DNA of 64,000 nt from positions 1 to 64,000 of the forward strand of contig NZ_VCDI01000001.1 of NCBI RefSeq assembly GCF_005844085.1. Reading direction: 5' to 3'. A model generated the notes under the pieces. The model was not told the DNA's origin. It saw only the letters and a program-made list of their open reading frames with translations, and searched no databases. A program made the translations under genes and the position numbers. Below are positions 54,704-64,000 of the stretch, piece after piece. Origin of the DNA: Lichenicoccus roseus. GTDB lineage: Bacteria > Pseudomonadota > Alphaproteobacteria > Acetobacterales > Acetobacteraceae. Each line of letters starts with the position of its first letter. Within the stretch, counting starts at the first letter, position 1.

Positions 54704-55783
54704 TCAGCCGCCGATGGCGCCGGTCATCGGCACGATCTGCGCCGTCGCCGATTTCCCCTCGTACCGGGTGGAGGTGGAGAGATACGGCTTGACGTTGTCC
54801 TTGGTGACGAACTTCAGGCCAGTGTTGATATCGGCAGGACCGGTAAGGCCGCCGGAGACCAGGAAGGTGAACATCTCCATGCAGGTATAGAAGCCCTGCA
54901 GGTAGGCCTGCTGGTCGATGGTGAAGTCGAGCGCTCCCTTCTGGATCAGCTCGAGGGTGCGCGGCAGCAGGTCGAAGCCGCCGCCATGCACGCCTTTGGA
55001 CGCCAGCGAATACTGGTCCATGGTCTCGGCGATGCCCTGGGTGCTGCCGGCATCGACCGCGAACATGCCCTTCACGTGTTGGTGGCCCAGATAGTACGAC
55101 TTGATCTTCGACAGCTCCTCGTTGACCGTCGCACCGGTCGCGACGACGTCGATGGTGATCGACTTGCCGGACTTCTTGATGGCGCTGGTGGCGCCGTCGA
55201 GTCGTGGCTGGATGTTGAGCTGCCCGGGGGTTGCGATGAACATCGCGATCGTTCCGCTATCGACCAGGCTCACGATCCGCTCGCCGAGCAGCACGCCCGC
55301 CTCGAACAGGTCCTGGCCGATATAGGCAAGACGCTTGCTGCCGCTGTTGGCAGGTGCGTCGGCATTGTAGGCGAACACCGGGATGCCGGCGGCGAGCGCC
55401 CGCTCGATCGGGTCGTTGAACGCCTTCGGGTCGACGATGCAGACGCCGATCGCGCTCGCCTTGGCGGCGATCGCGGAGTTCATCGCGTTCACCATCTCGC
55501 TGACGTCGGCGGTCGCGGACCCGGTCCACTGGTAGCTGCAGCCGAGCAGCGCGGTGGCGTCGTGGATGCCGTACTGGGTTGGCGTGAAGAACGGATTGGT
55601 CGTCACGTGGTTCACGAAGACGAAGCGCCAGTTCGGATGGCTCGGGAACGGGCCGGCCGGGGCGGCCGTCGCACGGCCACCGGCCAGCAGCGCCGCCGAA
55701 GAGGCCAGGCCGGCGAGCCCGGCGCTATGCAGAAGGCCGCGCCGCAGGCGATCTGCGGGCGGCGCATCGTCGTCGTGAGACAT
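54704..55783 (-). CDS. ABC importer periplasmic binding protein (sugar-type, CUT2)
   Basis: 359 residues. An RR-containing N-terminus (DRLRRGLLHSAGLAGLASSA) gives a Sec or Tat signal, followed by a type-1 periplasmic-binding fold (RFVFVNHVTTNPFFTPTQYG, IGVCIVDPKAFNDPIERALA, IPVFAYNADAPANSGSKRLA, AYIGQDLFEAGVLLGERI). This set resembles ribose/fructose-class proteins, but nucleosides or amino sugars cannot be excluded. GGAGGAAT lies just upstream of the ATG at 55783. The gene follows the GHKL gene (67 nt) and precedes the permease. Confidence 0.9.
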   Translation of the reverse strand: MSHDDDAPPADRLRRGLLHSAGLAGLASSAALLAGGRATAAPAGPFPSHPNWRFVFVNHVTTNPFFTPTQYGIHDATALLGCSYQWTGSATADVSEMVNAMNSAIAAKASAIGVCIVDPKAFNDPIERALAAGIPVFAYNADAPANSGSKRLAYIGQDLFEAGVLLGERIVSLVDSGTIAMFIATPGQLNIQPRLDGATSAIKKSGKSITIDVVATGATVNEELSKIKSYYLGHQHVKGMFAVDAGSTQGIAETMDQYSLASKGVHGGGFDLLPRTLELIQKGALDFTIDQQAYLQGFYTCMEMFTFLVSGGLTGPADINTGLKFVTKDNVKPYLSTSTRYEGKSATAQIVPMTGAIGG

Positions 55784-55850
55784 GGGTATTCCTCCGGATG
55801 CGCCTCTTGAACGGGCGCCGCCGCGAGATTTGCGCGGTTGCCGTCGGTTG

Positions 55851-57683
55851 TCAAAGCGACCCGCGGGGTTTTTGCGTAACATCGTATCGGGACTGCCGGA
55901 ATATCGCACGCAGTACCTCCCGGGACACCGGCAGGCTGCCGTAATGATCGTCGGCCGCCAGCGTCAGCGCCTGGCTCGACAGCGCGTGGTCCATCTCCCA
56001 GCCCGCCCAGCTCGGCTGCTTGGCCAGCCCGAACACCAGCATGCGCCCGACCCGCTCGACCATGGACTGCTCGGCCTGGTGCTGCGCACGCTCCCGGAGC
56101 GTGTCCTGGTCTGCCATCCAGCCGAACTCGCGCTCGAGCACCGACTGCATGGCCGCCACCGCCGCATAGAGGCAGTTCACGAACAGCTGGTGGGTCTCGG
56201 GATAGTAGCGCGCGGCCCGCTCCCGCAGGCCGCGTGCCGAAACCTCGACCTCGTCGCGCAGCATGACGATCTGCGGCGCCGACTCGAAGTCCGCGCCTTC
56301 CGGTTCGATCTCCTCGTGCCCGTCCGGCTGGCCGGCATCGGGTGCCGCTACGGCCGGATCGGCGGCCTCCCCCGCATCGAGTTGCACCGCCTCTGCGTCC
56401 GGTGGTGGCGACACGTCCGCCGCCCGCCGCGTCGCTGCCCGGCTCCGGCGCGGCACCCCGAGGTCGCGCAGCAACTGTGCGAGGGTGGCGGCGATTTCCG
56501 GCGAGGCTGCGCTGCCCGGCGCCCGCGCCTGGATCAGCGCCACCAGCCAGCCGGGCCGGTTTGCAGCCACCAGGCCCGCATAGTCGCGCAGCGAGACCTG
56601 CTGCTGCAGCCCGCCGCGATGCCGCAGGAACTGGCGGTAGCCGTCGGGCAGCACGGGGAAGTCGTCCGGAAGCTCGACATAGACGGATATGTTGCGGCCT
56701 GCGAACGGGATGCCGAACACCGGCCCGGCGTGCAGCCAGTCCTGGTTCCAGGCGAGGTCGTAGATCTCGTCCCTGAACACCAGCCCGCCGGCGCCGTGAA
56801 CGAAATACGGCATGCCGTTGCCGGCGCACGTGACCGTCGTGCTGCCAGGCAGGAACTCATCGAAGAGGTAGTGCACCACGATGCCGTCGCCGACCGCCAC
56901 GCTTTCGGCACGGCTGTAGTCATGGCCGGGACCGGAACCGAACCGTTCCGCGATGGCACGAAAGCGGAAGCACCCGGGCGCGGTGGTGGCACCCGGCTGC
57001 AGCAGCACCTCGATGCCGTCCGGCAGCCGGAAGAATTTCTTGGTCAGCTCCTCGGCAACCCAGTAGGCGGGCATCGCGGGCGCACCATCATACGGGTCGG
57101 CGAGCGTGTCCTGGCCGGCCCGGTTGCCGAGCAGCACCACCTCGGTCCAGTCGGCCGCCAGGCTGCGTCCGTCCGCCCGCGCCTGGGCAGTGGCATCCTG
57201 CATGTCGTGCCAGCCCTCGACGCCGTCGACGCTGCGCCTCAGGCGGCCATATACGCCGTTGCGCTGGCCGATCTGCACCTCGTGCACACGTCCCTGGTGG
57301 CAGGAGCGGTAGCGCATGCCGTGCCGGTTCGATGGCAGCGAGGCGACCTTGGCGCCCATGCCGAAATTCTGCTCCAGGCTGTTCTGCTTGCGGATCGAGG
57401 ATGCGATGTCGCACATGCGGTGCAGCTCATCTGCCGTCATGCCGCGGCCGCCGTTCCAGATCGCAAGCTTCCGCACGCCATTGACGAGGATGGCGGACAA
57501 TTCGACCCGACGCTGGTTTCCCGGGCCGGTGTCGGGGGATGTGCCCGGCACGGTCTGGGCCGCCTCGATCGCGTTGCGCACCAGCTCGCGCAGCATCATC
57601 GATTTCGGGCACCGGTCGATCATGCTGGTGACGAGAAAGCCCTCGTCGCCGACACGCAGCTGCGTGACCTGCGCGTGCATCAT
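55851..57683 (-). CDS. GHKL-type (Hsp90/histidine-kinase-like) ATPase-fold protein, unusual
   Basis: 610 residues. The first ~230 resemble a GHKL ATP-binding fold: N-box ELVRNAIEAA (Glu33, Asn37), a G1-like box IWNGGRGM (75-82) in which the usual Asp is Asn77, and NFGMGAKVA (106-114) like the G2/lid. No phospho-acceptor His or MutL/Hsp90 signature is seen. Residues ~230-430 contain aromatic segments (YFVHGAGGLVFRDEIYDLAW), then an acidic linker (~430-490) and a helical end. It is the fourth gene of a leftward run, 26 nt after ade and 67 nt before the ABC binding protein. I do not know its function. Confidence 0.75.
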   Translation of the reverse strand: MMHAQVTQLRVGDEGFLVTSMIDRCPKSMMLRELVRNAIEAAQTVPGTSPDTGPGNQRRVELSAILVNGVRKLAIWNGGRGMTADELHRMCDIASSIRKQNSLEQNFGMGAKVASLPSNRHGMRYRSCHQGRVHEVQIGQRNGVYGRLRRSVDGVEGWHDMQDATAQARADGRSLAADWTEVVLLGNRAGQDTLADPYDGAPAMPAYWVAEELTKKFFRLPDGIEVLLQPGATTAPGCFRFRAIAERFGSGPGHDYSRAESVAVGDGIVVHYLFDEFLPGSTTVTCAGNGMPYFVHGAGGLVFRDEIYDLAWNQDWLHAGPVFGIPFAGRNISVYVELPDDFPVLPDGYRQFLRHRGGLQQQVSLRDYAGLVAANRPGWLVALIQARAPGSAASPEIAATLAQLLRDLGVPRRSRAATRRAADVSPPPDAEAVQLDAGEAADPAVAAPDAGQPDGHEEIEPEGADFESAPQIVMLRDEVEVSARGLRERAARYYPETHQLFVNCLYAAVAAMQSVLEREFGWMADQDTLRERAQHQAEQSMVERVGRMLVFGLAKQPSWAGWEMDHALSSQALTLAADDHYGSLPVSREVLRAIFRQSRYDVTQKPRGSL

Positions 57684-57709
57684 GCTTCCCCAAGGTAAGG
57701 AGGCGGCCC

Positions 57710-59521
57710 TCAGACCGCCTCGAAGAGGGGAAGGCTCTGCATCTGCGGCACCGTCACCAGCCCCTTGTCGGTGATGCGTATAGCAGGGATCACCGACAGC
57801 GGGATCAGGTTGAACCCCATGTACGGCAGCCGGCAGCCGGCCGCGATCCAGGCCTGCTTGAGCACCGACGCCTGCGCCGCGACCTCGGTGGCGCGCAGGT
57901 CGGACAACAGCCCGGCCACCGGCAGCGCCACCATCGCCACCACCGCGCCCGCCTGCACCACCACCACGCCGCCATTGGCGGCACGGATCGCCTCGACCGC
58001 GATCCGCATGTCGGCCTCGCCGGTGCCGGCAACCACGAGGTTGTGCGCATCGTGGCCGACACTGCTGGCGACCGCGCCGTTGCTGAGCCCGAAGCCGCGC
58101 AGCAGCCCATGCGCCACCTCCCCGGAGCGGCCGTGCCGTTCCAGCACCGACACGAAGCACAGGTCGTGGCTGTCGAGATGCTCCTGCCAGCCGGCGGCGG
58201 CGTGCAGCTCCAGCACCTCGTGATGGAGCGCGATGTCGGTCGGATCGCGCACCGCGATGACGTTGACGCGGCAGGGTGCTTCGGGAAGTGCCGGTGTCAG
58301 CGCCGCCTGCGCGGGCAGATGCACGGTCCGGTAGGCCGCCTGCGGATAGCGGTAGCGCATGGTCGAGAGCTGACGGTCGAGCTCGGGGGTCACCCGGCCG
58401 TCCTCGACCGCCAGTGCGCCGCCATACCAGGTGTTGCGCACCCGCATGTCGTCGTCGAGCAGCACCAGGTCGGCGCGCCGGCCGCCGCCGAGGCCGCCGA
58501 TCTCGCCGTCCATGCCGAAGCGCGTCGCCGCATGCAGCGAGCCCATCGTCCAGGCGGTCTCGCGCGCGATGCCGGCGCCGATCGCCTGGCGCAGCACCCA
58601 GTCCTGGCCGAACAGGAACAGGTCGTCGGCATCTCGGTCGTCGGTGCACAGGCACACCCGCTGCGCGCTCACTCCGAGCTCGGTCACCGCACGGATCGCC
58701 GCCGGCAGGCTGTGCCAGGGCGTGCCGGGCGGGCCGCCGCGCAGGAAGATCCACACCCCGGCCTCGATCAGGTCGGCGGCGATCTCGCGCGTCACCGCCT
58801 CGTGGGTGTCGGTGACGCCGCTCGCCGCATAGGCCGCCACGAACTCGCGCCCATACACATGTCCGCTGACCGGACGGCCGCGGCGCAGCGCCTCGGCGAC
58901 GATGGCGTGGCTGCGCACGTCGCCGTCGCAGAGCTGCACGAAATCCATCTTCTCGCCGAGCGCCACCGCCTCCGGCCAGCGGTCGAACAGGGCGCCTATC
59001 TTGGCGGGCGTCAGGTCGCCGCCGGCGGTCTCGAACACCGGCGAGGTCGCCGGCACCGTGCTCGGCACGGTCAGGAAGATGCTGAGCGGTGCGGCGCGCG
59101 CGTCCTCCAGCATCCACTCGACGCCGTCCGCGTCGCACACGTTGCCGATCTCGTGGCTGTCGCAGAAGATCGTGGTGGTGCCGTTCAGCAGCGCCGCTTC
59201 CGCGTATGCGCAGGCGGTCATCATGCTGCTCTCGATATGCAGGTGCGGGTCGATCAGCCCCGGGGCGACGATGCCGCCCTGCGCGTCATGGATCCGTCCC
59301 GCCTCGCGCGCCGATCCCTGCGGCTGCATCGCGGCGATCCGGCCATGGCTGATCCATAGCTCGCGCCCCTCCAGCATCCGGCCGGAATAGGTCGAGAGCA
59401 GCCTTGCGCCGCGTATCACCAGCTCCGGCGCCTGCCGCCCGGAGGCAACGGCGGCGAGGCTGCGCGTCACCTCGTGCAGGGGTGGAACCGAGAAGCGCGT
59501 CAGGCCGGGTGCTGCTGTCAT
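57710..59521 (-). CDS. ade: Adenine deaminase
   Basis: 603 residues, normal for bacterial Ade. It hydrolyses adenine to hypoxanthine with a bimetal centre. Amidohydrolase metal motifs are visible: [32 protein letters not shown] and the C-terminal [10 protein letters not shown] and [20 protein letters not shown] segments. The gene is 74 nt after the ammonia-lyase-like gene and 26 nt before the GHKL gene on the same strand. The ATG at 59521 begins the family N-terminus. Together with the CNT transporter it suggests purine use. Confidence 0.94.
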   Translation of the reverse strand: MTAAPGLTRFSVPPLHEVTRSLAAVASGRQAPELVIRGARLLSTYSGRMLEGRELWISHGRIAAMQPQGSAREAGRIHDAQGGIVAPGLIDPHLHIESSMMTACAYAEAALLNGTTTIFCDSHEIGNVCDADGVEWMLEDARAAPLSIFLTVPSTVPATSPVFETAGGDLTPAKIGALFDRWPEAVALGEKMDFVQLCDGDVRSHAIVAEALRRGRPVSGHVYGREFVAAYAASGVTDTHEAVTREIAADLIEAGVWIFLRGGPPGTPWHSLPAAIRAVTELGVSAQRVCLCTDDRDADDLFLFGQDWVLRQAIGAGIARETAWTMGSLHAATRFGMDGEIGGLGGGRRADLVLLDDDMRVRNTWYGGALAVEDGRVTPELDRQLSTMRYRYPQAAYRTVHLPAQAALTPALPEAPCRVNVIAVRDPTDIALHHEVLELHAAAGWQEHLDSHDLCFVSVLERHGRSGEVAHGLLRGFGLSNGAVASSVGHDAHNLVVAGTGEADMRIAVEAIRAANGGVVVVQAGAVVAMVALPVAGLLSDLRATEVAAQASVLKQAWIAAGCRLPYMGFNLIPLSVIPAIRITDKGLVTVPQMQSLPLFEAV

Positions 59522-59595
59522 GGCGTGGATGCTAGTGGAAGCGGCGCCGGACGACATAGCTTTCCGACCGCCGGCCGGCGGTCGCGGCGACCGAT

Positions 59596-61095
59596 CTACA
59601 GGTCGGCGGACCCCAGCGCGCGGTGCAGCTCCTGAAGCTCATGCGCCAGGCTGCGATCCTCGGCGAGAGCCGGGACCAGCCGCCGGATCGCGGCATGATG
59701 ACGGGCCGTCCCGAGGCCCAGCCGGTGCCCCGGCCGCAGGTCGATGGCCTGCGCGGCGGTGATCATCTCGGCCGCGGCGAGCAGGCCTAGCATCCCGCCG
59801 ATCGATGCGGTCTTGCGCACCACCGGGACAGCCATCGTCGCGTAATCCTCCATCCCGTCGGCGACCGGCAGGATCGTGGCCGGCATCGGCTGCGACCGGT
59901 GCGCGATGTCGGCGACCAGGGCGGCCACCGTCTTCTGCAACGGCGCCAGCCCGCTGCTGCCATCCTGGTCGGGCGCCAGGAAGCGGGGCAGCCCGGTGGT
60001 GCCGGCCGACATCAGCTGCAGGATCCGCGCGCCGGCCAGGCTCGCCGCGCGCGCCATCGCCTGGCCGAGCATCTCGAACGCCAGCACCAGGTGCGTGGTA
60101 TCGAAGCCGGCGGTGCCGACGATCGCGTCCGCTCCGGGCAGCACCGCCGGATTGTCGTCCGGGGTCCGCAGCGCAAGCGCCACCGCCGCGTCGGCCAGAT
60201 CGATCGCATGCAGAAGCGCGCCCAGCACCGGCGCCACGCACCGGAAGCTCAGCGGATCGTGCAGGCGCCGTCCGGCCGCGGCGGCGGCCAGGTCGCCGCC
60301 CTCGAGCAACTGCCGGATCTCGCCGGCGATCCGCGCGGTCCCGGGGGTCGGACGAAGCGCCACGGCATCCGCCCGCAGCGGCGACAGGTTGGCCAGCTGC
60401 GCCTCGAAGGCCAGCGCCGCGGAGGCCGTCAGCCGCGACAACGCCGTGCGCGCGGCATCCAGGGCCAGCGCCCCCAGCGCCACCGACACCGCGTTCGACG
60501 AGACCAGGGCAAGGCCGTCCTTGGGTCCGAGCGCGGCCGGCTGCAGCCCGGCGCGACGCAGCGCCTCCGCGCCGGGCATGGCCTGCGCCCCGATCCGCGC
60601 GCTGCCCTCCCCGATCAGCACCAGGGCGACATGGGCGAGCGGGGCGAGGTCGGCTTCGCCGAGCGATCCACGCAGCGGCATCACCGGATAGATGCCGGCG
60701 GCGAGCATGGCCGCGTATGCCCGGACGGTCGCAGCCGATGCTCCGGAGACGCCGCACGCGAAACCCGCAAGCCGCGCGATCATCACCGCGCGCACCTCGA
60801 CATCCGTGGCCTCCGCCCCCACGCCGACCGCACGCGCCCGGATCACCCGACGCTGCAGCCCGGCATCGTCGAAAGCGATCGCGGTATCCACCACGGCGCC
60901 GAGACCGGTCGACACGCCGTAGATCGCGGCACCGCCCGCCGCCTGCCGCACGACCGTCCGGTGCGCCGCCTCGATCCGGCCCAGCGCGTCCGGATGCAGT
61001 CGCACGGTATGGCTTTGCCGTGCTGCCTCGACCAGGCGACGGGGCGTGAGGGTCTCGCTGCCGCCGAGCTCGAGCACCCGATCCGCCGGCGCCAT
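59596..61095 (-). CDS. HAL/PAL-family ammonia-lyase-like protein lacking the MIO tripeptide
   Basis: 499 residues, the length of histidine ammonia-lyase. The family fold is clear ([15 protein letters not shown], with Tyr59; [45 protein letters not shown]). In place of the Ala-Ser-Gly that forms the MIO cofactor, the sequence is [13 protein letters not shown] (143 onward), one residue shorter and with Glu-Ala instead. It cannot form the normal prosthetic group, so the reaction, if any, is not the standard one. The start ATG shares one base with the cyclodeaminase-like stop (TGATG). It precedes ade in the same direction. I know no characterised relative. Confidence 0.85.
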   Translation of the reverse strand: MAPADRVLELGGSETLTPRRLVEAARQSHTVRLHPDALGRIEAAHRTVVRQAAGGAAIYGVSTGLGAVVDTAIAFDDAGLQRRVIRARAVGVGAEATDVEVRAVMIARLAGFACGVSGASAATVRAYAAMLAAGIYPVMPLRGSLGEADLAPLAHVALVLIGEGSARIGAQAMPGAEALRRAGLQPAALGPKDGLALVSSNAVSVALGALALDAARTALSRLTASAALAFEAQLANLSPLRADAVALRPTPGTARIAGEIRQLLEGGDLAAAAAGRRLHDPLSFRCVAPVLGALLHAIDLADAAVALALRTPDDNPAVLPGADAIVGTAGFDTTHLVLAFEMLGQAMARAASLAGARILQLMSAGTTGLPRFLAPDQDGSSGLAPLQKTVAALVADIAHRSQPMPATILPVADGMEDYATMAVPVVRKTASIGGMLGLLAAAEMITAAQAIDLRPGHRLGLGTARHHAAIRRLVPALAEDRSLAHELQELHRALGSADL

Positions 61096-62096
61096 CAGGC
61101 GAAGCGCAGCTTCTGGCCGATGCACAGGCGGGCCGCCTTGGCCAGCATCGCATGGCCGAGCGCGATGTCGGACAGGGAGAGCCCGCGATGCCACAGCAGG
61201 ATGGTCTCCGCATCCGACTCGCGACCGGGCCTGAGCCCTGCGACGATCTGGCCGAGCTCGGCATGCAGCGTCGCCTCCGACAGCAGCCCGGCCTCGACAT
61301 GGGCGCGCAGGCTGCCGAACCTGCCGGCCCGGCACTGGCCCCAGTCATCGACCACCATCTTGTCCATGATCCCGCACAACGACAGCTCGACCGCGCTCAT
61401 GGTGCCGTACGGGATGACCAGCGCTCCGGGCTTGATCCAGTCCGTGCGCAGCAGCGGCTCCGGCTGCGACAGGCGCGACGCCTCGACCACGATGTCGGCG
61501 CCCTCGACGCAGGAGCGCCAGTCCGCGGTGGCGATCACCGGCTTGCCGAGGTCTTCGCTCAGCCTCGCCGCGAACGCCTCGCGACTCTCCGGCCGCCGGG
61601 AATGGATGCGTATCTCGTCGAAGCCGAACAGGCGGTCGAGCAGCCGGACGTTCCAGTACGCCGTGCCGCGCGCCCCGACATGGCCGAGCACCTTCGAGTT
61701 CCGCCGTGCGAGATGCCTGGCGCCGATGGCGGTGACCGCGCCGGTACGCATGTCGGTGATGCCGCTCGCATCCAGGATGGCGCGCGGGATCCCGGTGGCG
61801 GGATCCATCAGCAGCAGGGTGGCGAGTTCCGACGGCAGCCCGAGCCTGTAGTTGTCCACGAAGTCGCCGACGACCTTGACGCCGGCAAGATCGATCGGCG
61901 CCCGCAACGCCCCGCGCAGCACGTTGAAGTGCCCGTTCGCAACGCCCGGCTCCAGATGCATGCGCGGCTCGATCACCGCCTCGCCGCGCCCCTGCGTCGC
62001 CAGGCTGGTCTCGATCGCGTGGAGGATCTCGTCGTCGGTGATCGCCAGCGCCTCGATGTCGAACCGGTTGAGGAAGTCGATGTAGATCGGCTGCAT
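61095..62096 (-). CDS. Ornithine cyclodeaminase / mu-crystallin family protein
   Basis: 333 residues. Recognised by IEPRMHLEPGVANGHFNVLR, VVGDFVDNYRLGLPSELATL, the NAD-binding region VLGHVGARGTAYWNVRLLDR, and IVVEASRLSQPEPLLRTDWI. Members convert ornithine to proline or act as imine reductases, alanine dehydrogenases or ketimine enzymes, so the substrate is open. AGGAG lies ten bases before the ATG at 62096. The stop overlaps the start of the ammonia-lyase-like gene by one base, so both are made together. It is divergent from the MFS gene across 83 nt. Confidence 0.9.
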   Translation of the reverse strand: MQPIYIDFLNRFDIEALAITDDEILHAIETSLATQGRGEAVIEPRMHLEPGVANGHFNVLRGALRAPIDLAGVKVVGDFVDNYRLGLPSELATLLLMDPATGIPRAILDASGITDMRTGAVTAIGARHLARRNSKVLGHVGARGTAYWNVRLLDRLFGFDEIRIHSRRPESREAFAARLSEDLGKPVIATADWRSCVEGADIVVEASRLSQPEPLLRTDWIKPGALVIPYGTMSAVELSLCGIMDKMVVDDWGQCRAGRFGSLRAHVEAGLLSEATLHAELGQIVAGLRPGRESDAETILLWHRGLSLSDIALGHAMLAKAARLCIGQKLRFA

Positions 62097-62179
62097 CGTC
62101 GGCGTGCTCCTGTCCGATTGGGACGGCGAATCTAGCAGGCCGCTAGCCGGGGCGGGGTCGCGCTGCTACGCCGCACCCC

Positions 62180-63421
62180 ATGACCGCGCGCCAGCTCCGA
62201 CGCATCCGGATCGTGACGCTAGGCCTGCTGATGATCGCCGGCTGCGTCAACTATCTCGACCGGTCTGCGGTGGCGATCGCCAATGCGCCGATCCGCCAGA
62301 GCCTCGGCCTGTCGCGCGCCCAAATGGGCGTGCTGCTGTCCGCCTTCTCCTGGAGCTACGGGCTCTCGCAGATCCCGGTCGGCGTGCTGATCGACCGCTA
62401 CGGCCCGCGATGGCTGCTGACCCTTGGATTATGCGTCTGGTCGTGCGCGCAGGCCGCCGCCGGCTTCGCGGGCGGGCTGGGCAGCTTCGTCACCGCACGG
62501 CTGGCGCTCGGCGTCGGCGAATCGCCGCTCTATCTGGCCGGAACCAAGGCCTGCACCGCCTGGTGGGGTCCGGGCAGCCGCGCGCTGCCGATCGGCATCT
62601 TCAACGCCTCCTCGGCGCTCGGCCCGGCGATCGCCCCGCCCATCCTGACCGTGCTGATCCTCGGCCTGGGCTGGCGGGCCGCCTTCGTGGTGATCGGCGC
62701 GCTCGGACTGCTCGTGGCAGTGGCCTGGCATGCGCTGTACCGCGATCCGCACGCGGACCACCAGCCGGACCAGCCGCAGGACCGCATGCCGGAACGGACG
62801 GTCGCGACCACCGGCCCGGGAGACGGCTGGCGCGCCCTGCTGCGCACCCGGACCAGCTGGAGCATGGCGACCGGCTTCTTCGGCGTGATCTACCTGACCT
62901 GGCTCTACGGCGCCTGGCTACCGGACTACCTGCACAGCGTGCTGCATCTGTCGCTGCATCAGGTCGGCATCTGGGCGGCGGTGCCGCAGCTCTGCGGCTT
63001 CGGCGGCGCGCTGCTCGGCGGCGCGGTGTCGCACGCGCTCGGACGCAGGGGGGTGGCGCCGGTCGCCGCCTGCGTCCGTCCGCTGGTCGCCGGATTGCTG
63101 CTCGCCGCGGCGGCGACCGCGGCGCTCGCCCTGTGCCGTTCGGCATGGCCGGCGATCCTGCTGTCCAGCCTCGCCCTGTTCTGCGCCAACCTCGCCTCCT
63201 CCTGCGGCTGGGCGCTGGCGGCGGTGGCGACCGGGCCTGCCTCGGTGGCGACGCTGGAGGCGATCCAGAATGTCGGCGGCTCGCTCGGCGGCGCGCTGGC
63301 GCCGATGCTCACCGGCCTGTTGATCGACGAGACGCAATCGTTCTCGGCCGCCCTGTTCACCGGTGCCGCCGTCGCCGTTGCATCCGCCCTGATCTACGCA
63401 ACCGGAATGCGCGCACGCTGA
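62180..63421 (+). CDS. MFS transporter (anion:cation symporter type)
   Basis: 413 residues with 12 membrane helices. The loop motif GVLIDRYGPRW between helices 2 and 3, ARLALGVGESPLYLAGTKA in helix 4, and the opening GCVNYLDRSAVAIANAPI place it in the ACS-type families that carry organic acids, tartrate, hexuronates or related compounds. It is divergent from the cyclodeaminase/ammonia-lyase genes and probably imports or exports their substrate or product; this is inference from position. Confidence 0.92.
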   Translation: MTARQLRRIRIVTLGLLMIAGCVNYLDRSAVAIANAPIRQSLGLSRAQMGVLLSAFSWSYGLSQIPVGVLIDRYGPRWLLTLGLCVWSCAQAAAGFAGGLGSFVTARLALGVGESPLYLAGTKACTAWWGPGSRALPIGIFNASSALGPAIAPPILTVLILGLGWRAAFVVIGALGLLVAVAWHALYRDPHADHQPDQPQDRMPERTVATTGPGDGWRALLRTRTSWSMATGFFGVIYLTWLYGAWLPDYLHSVLHLSLHQVGIWAAVPQLCGFGGALLGGAVSHALGRRGVAPVAACVRPLVAGLLLAAAATAALALCRSAWPAILLSSLALFCANLASSCGWALAAVATGPASVATLEAIQNVGGSLGGALAPMLTGLLIDETQSFSAALFTGAAVAVASALIYATGMRAR

Positions 63422-63460
63422 CGACGGGACGGTCCGGTCAGGCCCGAACGCGTTTCAGCC

Positions 63461-63495
63461 TGTCCCCGAGACGGACCGCGGCAAAGTCGGGGACA
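63461..63495. repeat. Inverted repeat after the MFS gene
   Basis: TGTCCCCGA (63461-63469) pairs with TCGGGGACA (63487-63495) around 17 nt. It lies 40 nt after the MFS stop and may end that transcript. Apart from it, I see nothing in 63422-63667 that supports a gene. Confidence 0.4.
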
Positions 63496-63667
63496 CCCGC
63501 ACCTCCAAGGGCAATCCACCCCGGCTGGCATCGATGAGATCCACCGGCACCGGTTCGGGCTCGGATTGCGTCAGGATCAGGCGGAGCGAGCCTCTGTGGA
63601 GGGCATCGTCGCACTGGTAGTGGAGCACCCTGGTCACCCCGGTACCCCGGGATGCGGACCCGACCGC

Positions 63668-64000
63668 GGCCTTGGCAACCTCTCGGGGAACGACCGGGCG
63701 GCGCTGATCCTGATGGACTACCCGAACCGCAGCAGGATGAAGCTGTACGCCCGCGTCGGGACACGCGGCCTCGCTGCCGATCCGGAGCCCGCCGCGCGGC
63801 TTGCCACCCCGGGCTGCAAGGGGAAGGTGGAGCGCGGATTCCTGCTTCCCCTGGAGCATCTCGACTGGAACTGCCCGCAGCACGTCGTGCCGCGTTTCGC
63901 CGGGCGCGAGATCGCGGCCGCACCCCAGCCGATGCGGGCCCGGGCTCGATGCGCTGGAAGCGGATGATGCCGTCTTGCAAGCCGAGCTGGCGGCGTCCGC
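63668..64000 (+). pseudogene. Degenerate pyridoxamine-phosphate-oxidase-family gene (5' lost, frameshifted, runs off the edge)
   Basis: From 63668 one frame reads GLGNLSGNDRAALILMDYPN, then KLYARVG, KGKVERGFLLPLEHLDWNCP and QHVVPRF, which is the C-terminal half of a PNPOx-like flavin-nucleotide-binding protein. The first half expected upstream (about 90 residues) is not found in any frame. The frame ends at TGA 63965-63967, while the usual C-terminal coiled coil (LDALEADDAVLQAELAAS) continues in another frame from about 63945 to the window edge, so a frameshift lies at about 63910-63945. A sequence error could explain the shift but not the missing front. Confidence 0.7.

Noticed and set aside
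57684-59138. Upstream extension of the GHKL gene frame into ade (would give 1095 residues)
   Set aside because: The extension is out of phase with adenine deaminase and of low-complexity Arg/Gly composition; the ATG at 57683 has GGGGAAG ahead of it.

Overview
The window is GC-rich chromosomal DNA from an alphaproteobacterium, most likely a member of the Acetobacteraceae (Rhodospirillales). The evidence is the base composition, the codon use, the linked secB / Tim44-domain / mltA genes, the hemC-hemD versus tsaD-rlmJ-gpsA divergent pair, and XylFGH-type xylose genes. This family assignment is inference; there is no rRNA or tRNA gene in the window to confirm it. I see no CRISPR array, insertion sequence or prophage.

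Layout. 1-5.9 kb: the 3' end of a protein built only of 8-residue repeats, then a leftward unit (Smr-domain protein, iron-sulfur bacterial photolyase, DUF4142 protein), a rightward GT-C type membrane protein and a DUF3597 protein. 5.9-11.8 kb: a complete tripartite RND efflux operon read leftward (outer-membrane factor, adaptor, pump). 12-16.3 kb: an orphan beta-class DNA methyltransferase, mltA, a Tim44-domain protein, a histidine phosphatase and secB. 16.3-19.8 kb: a 163-bp inverted repeat, then a three-gene envelope cluster (OmpA-like lipoprotein, four-helix coiled-coil membrane protein, secreted protein) behind a good sigma70-type promoter; I know no described function for this set. 19.8-22.7 kb: DUF1345 protein, then a PAS-GGDEF-EAL protein translationally coupled to a blue-light BLUF protein.

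22.8-29.6 kb: housekeeping genes, with hemC-hemD and an aldo/keto reductase leftward and tsaD-rlmJ-gpsA and a cyclophilin-like protein rightward. The genes overlap by ATGA or TTGA, and TsaD has no ordinary start codon. 29.6-33.1 kb: a LysR regulator divergent from an alpha/beta hydrolase, and a GT-C membrane glycosyltransferase gene cut by a single in-frame amber codon. 33.2-41.2 kb: a complete xylose locus, with the ABC transporter xylFGH divergent from a LacI-type regulator, xylulokinase and xylose isomerase. A perfect palindrome in the divergent region is a candidate operator.

41.5-52.9 kb: a cation/proton antiporter, two Tat-exported ferritin-like paralogues, a 1545-residue FkbM-methyltransferase / coiled-coil / triple-glycosyltransferase protein, a glutathione S-transferase, a CNT nucleoside transporter and a glutathione peroxidase. 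52.9-63.4 kb: seven co-directional leftward genes (cyclodeaminase-like, ammonia-lyase-like protein without its MIO tripeptide, adenine deaminase, GHKL ATPase-like protein with an altered nucleotide box, then substrate-binding protein, permease and ATPase of a sugar-type ABC importer), with a divergent MFS transporter. This looks like an uncharacterised deamination/uptake pathway and is, with the 16.5-19.7 kb envelope cluster, the best candidate here for an undescribed system. The right edge holds a degenerate pyridoxamine-phosphate-oxidase-like gene.
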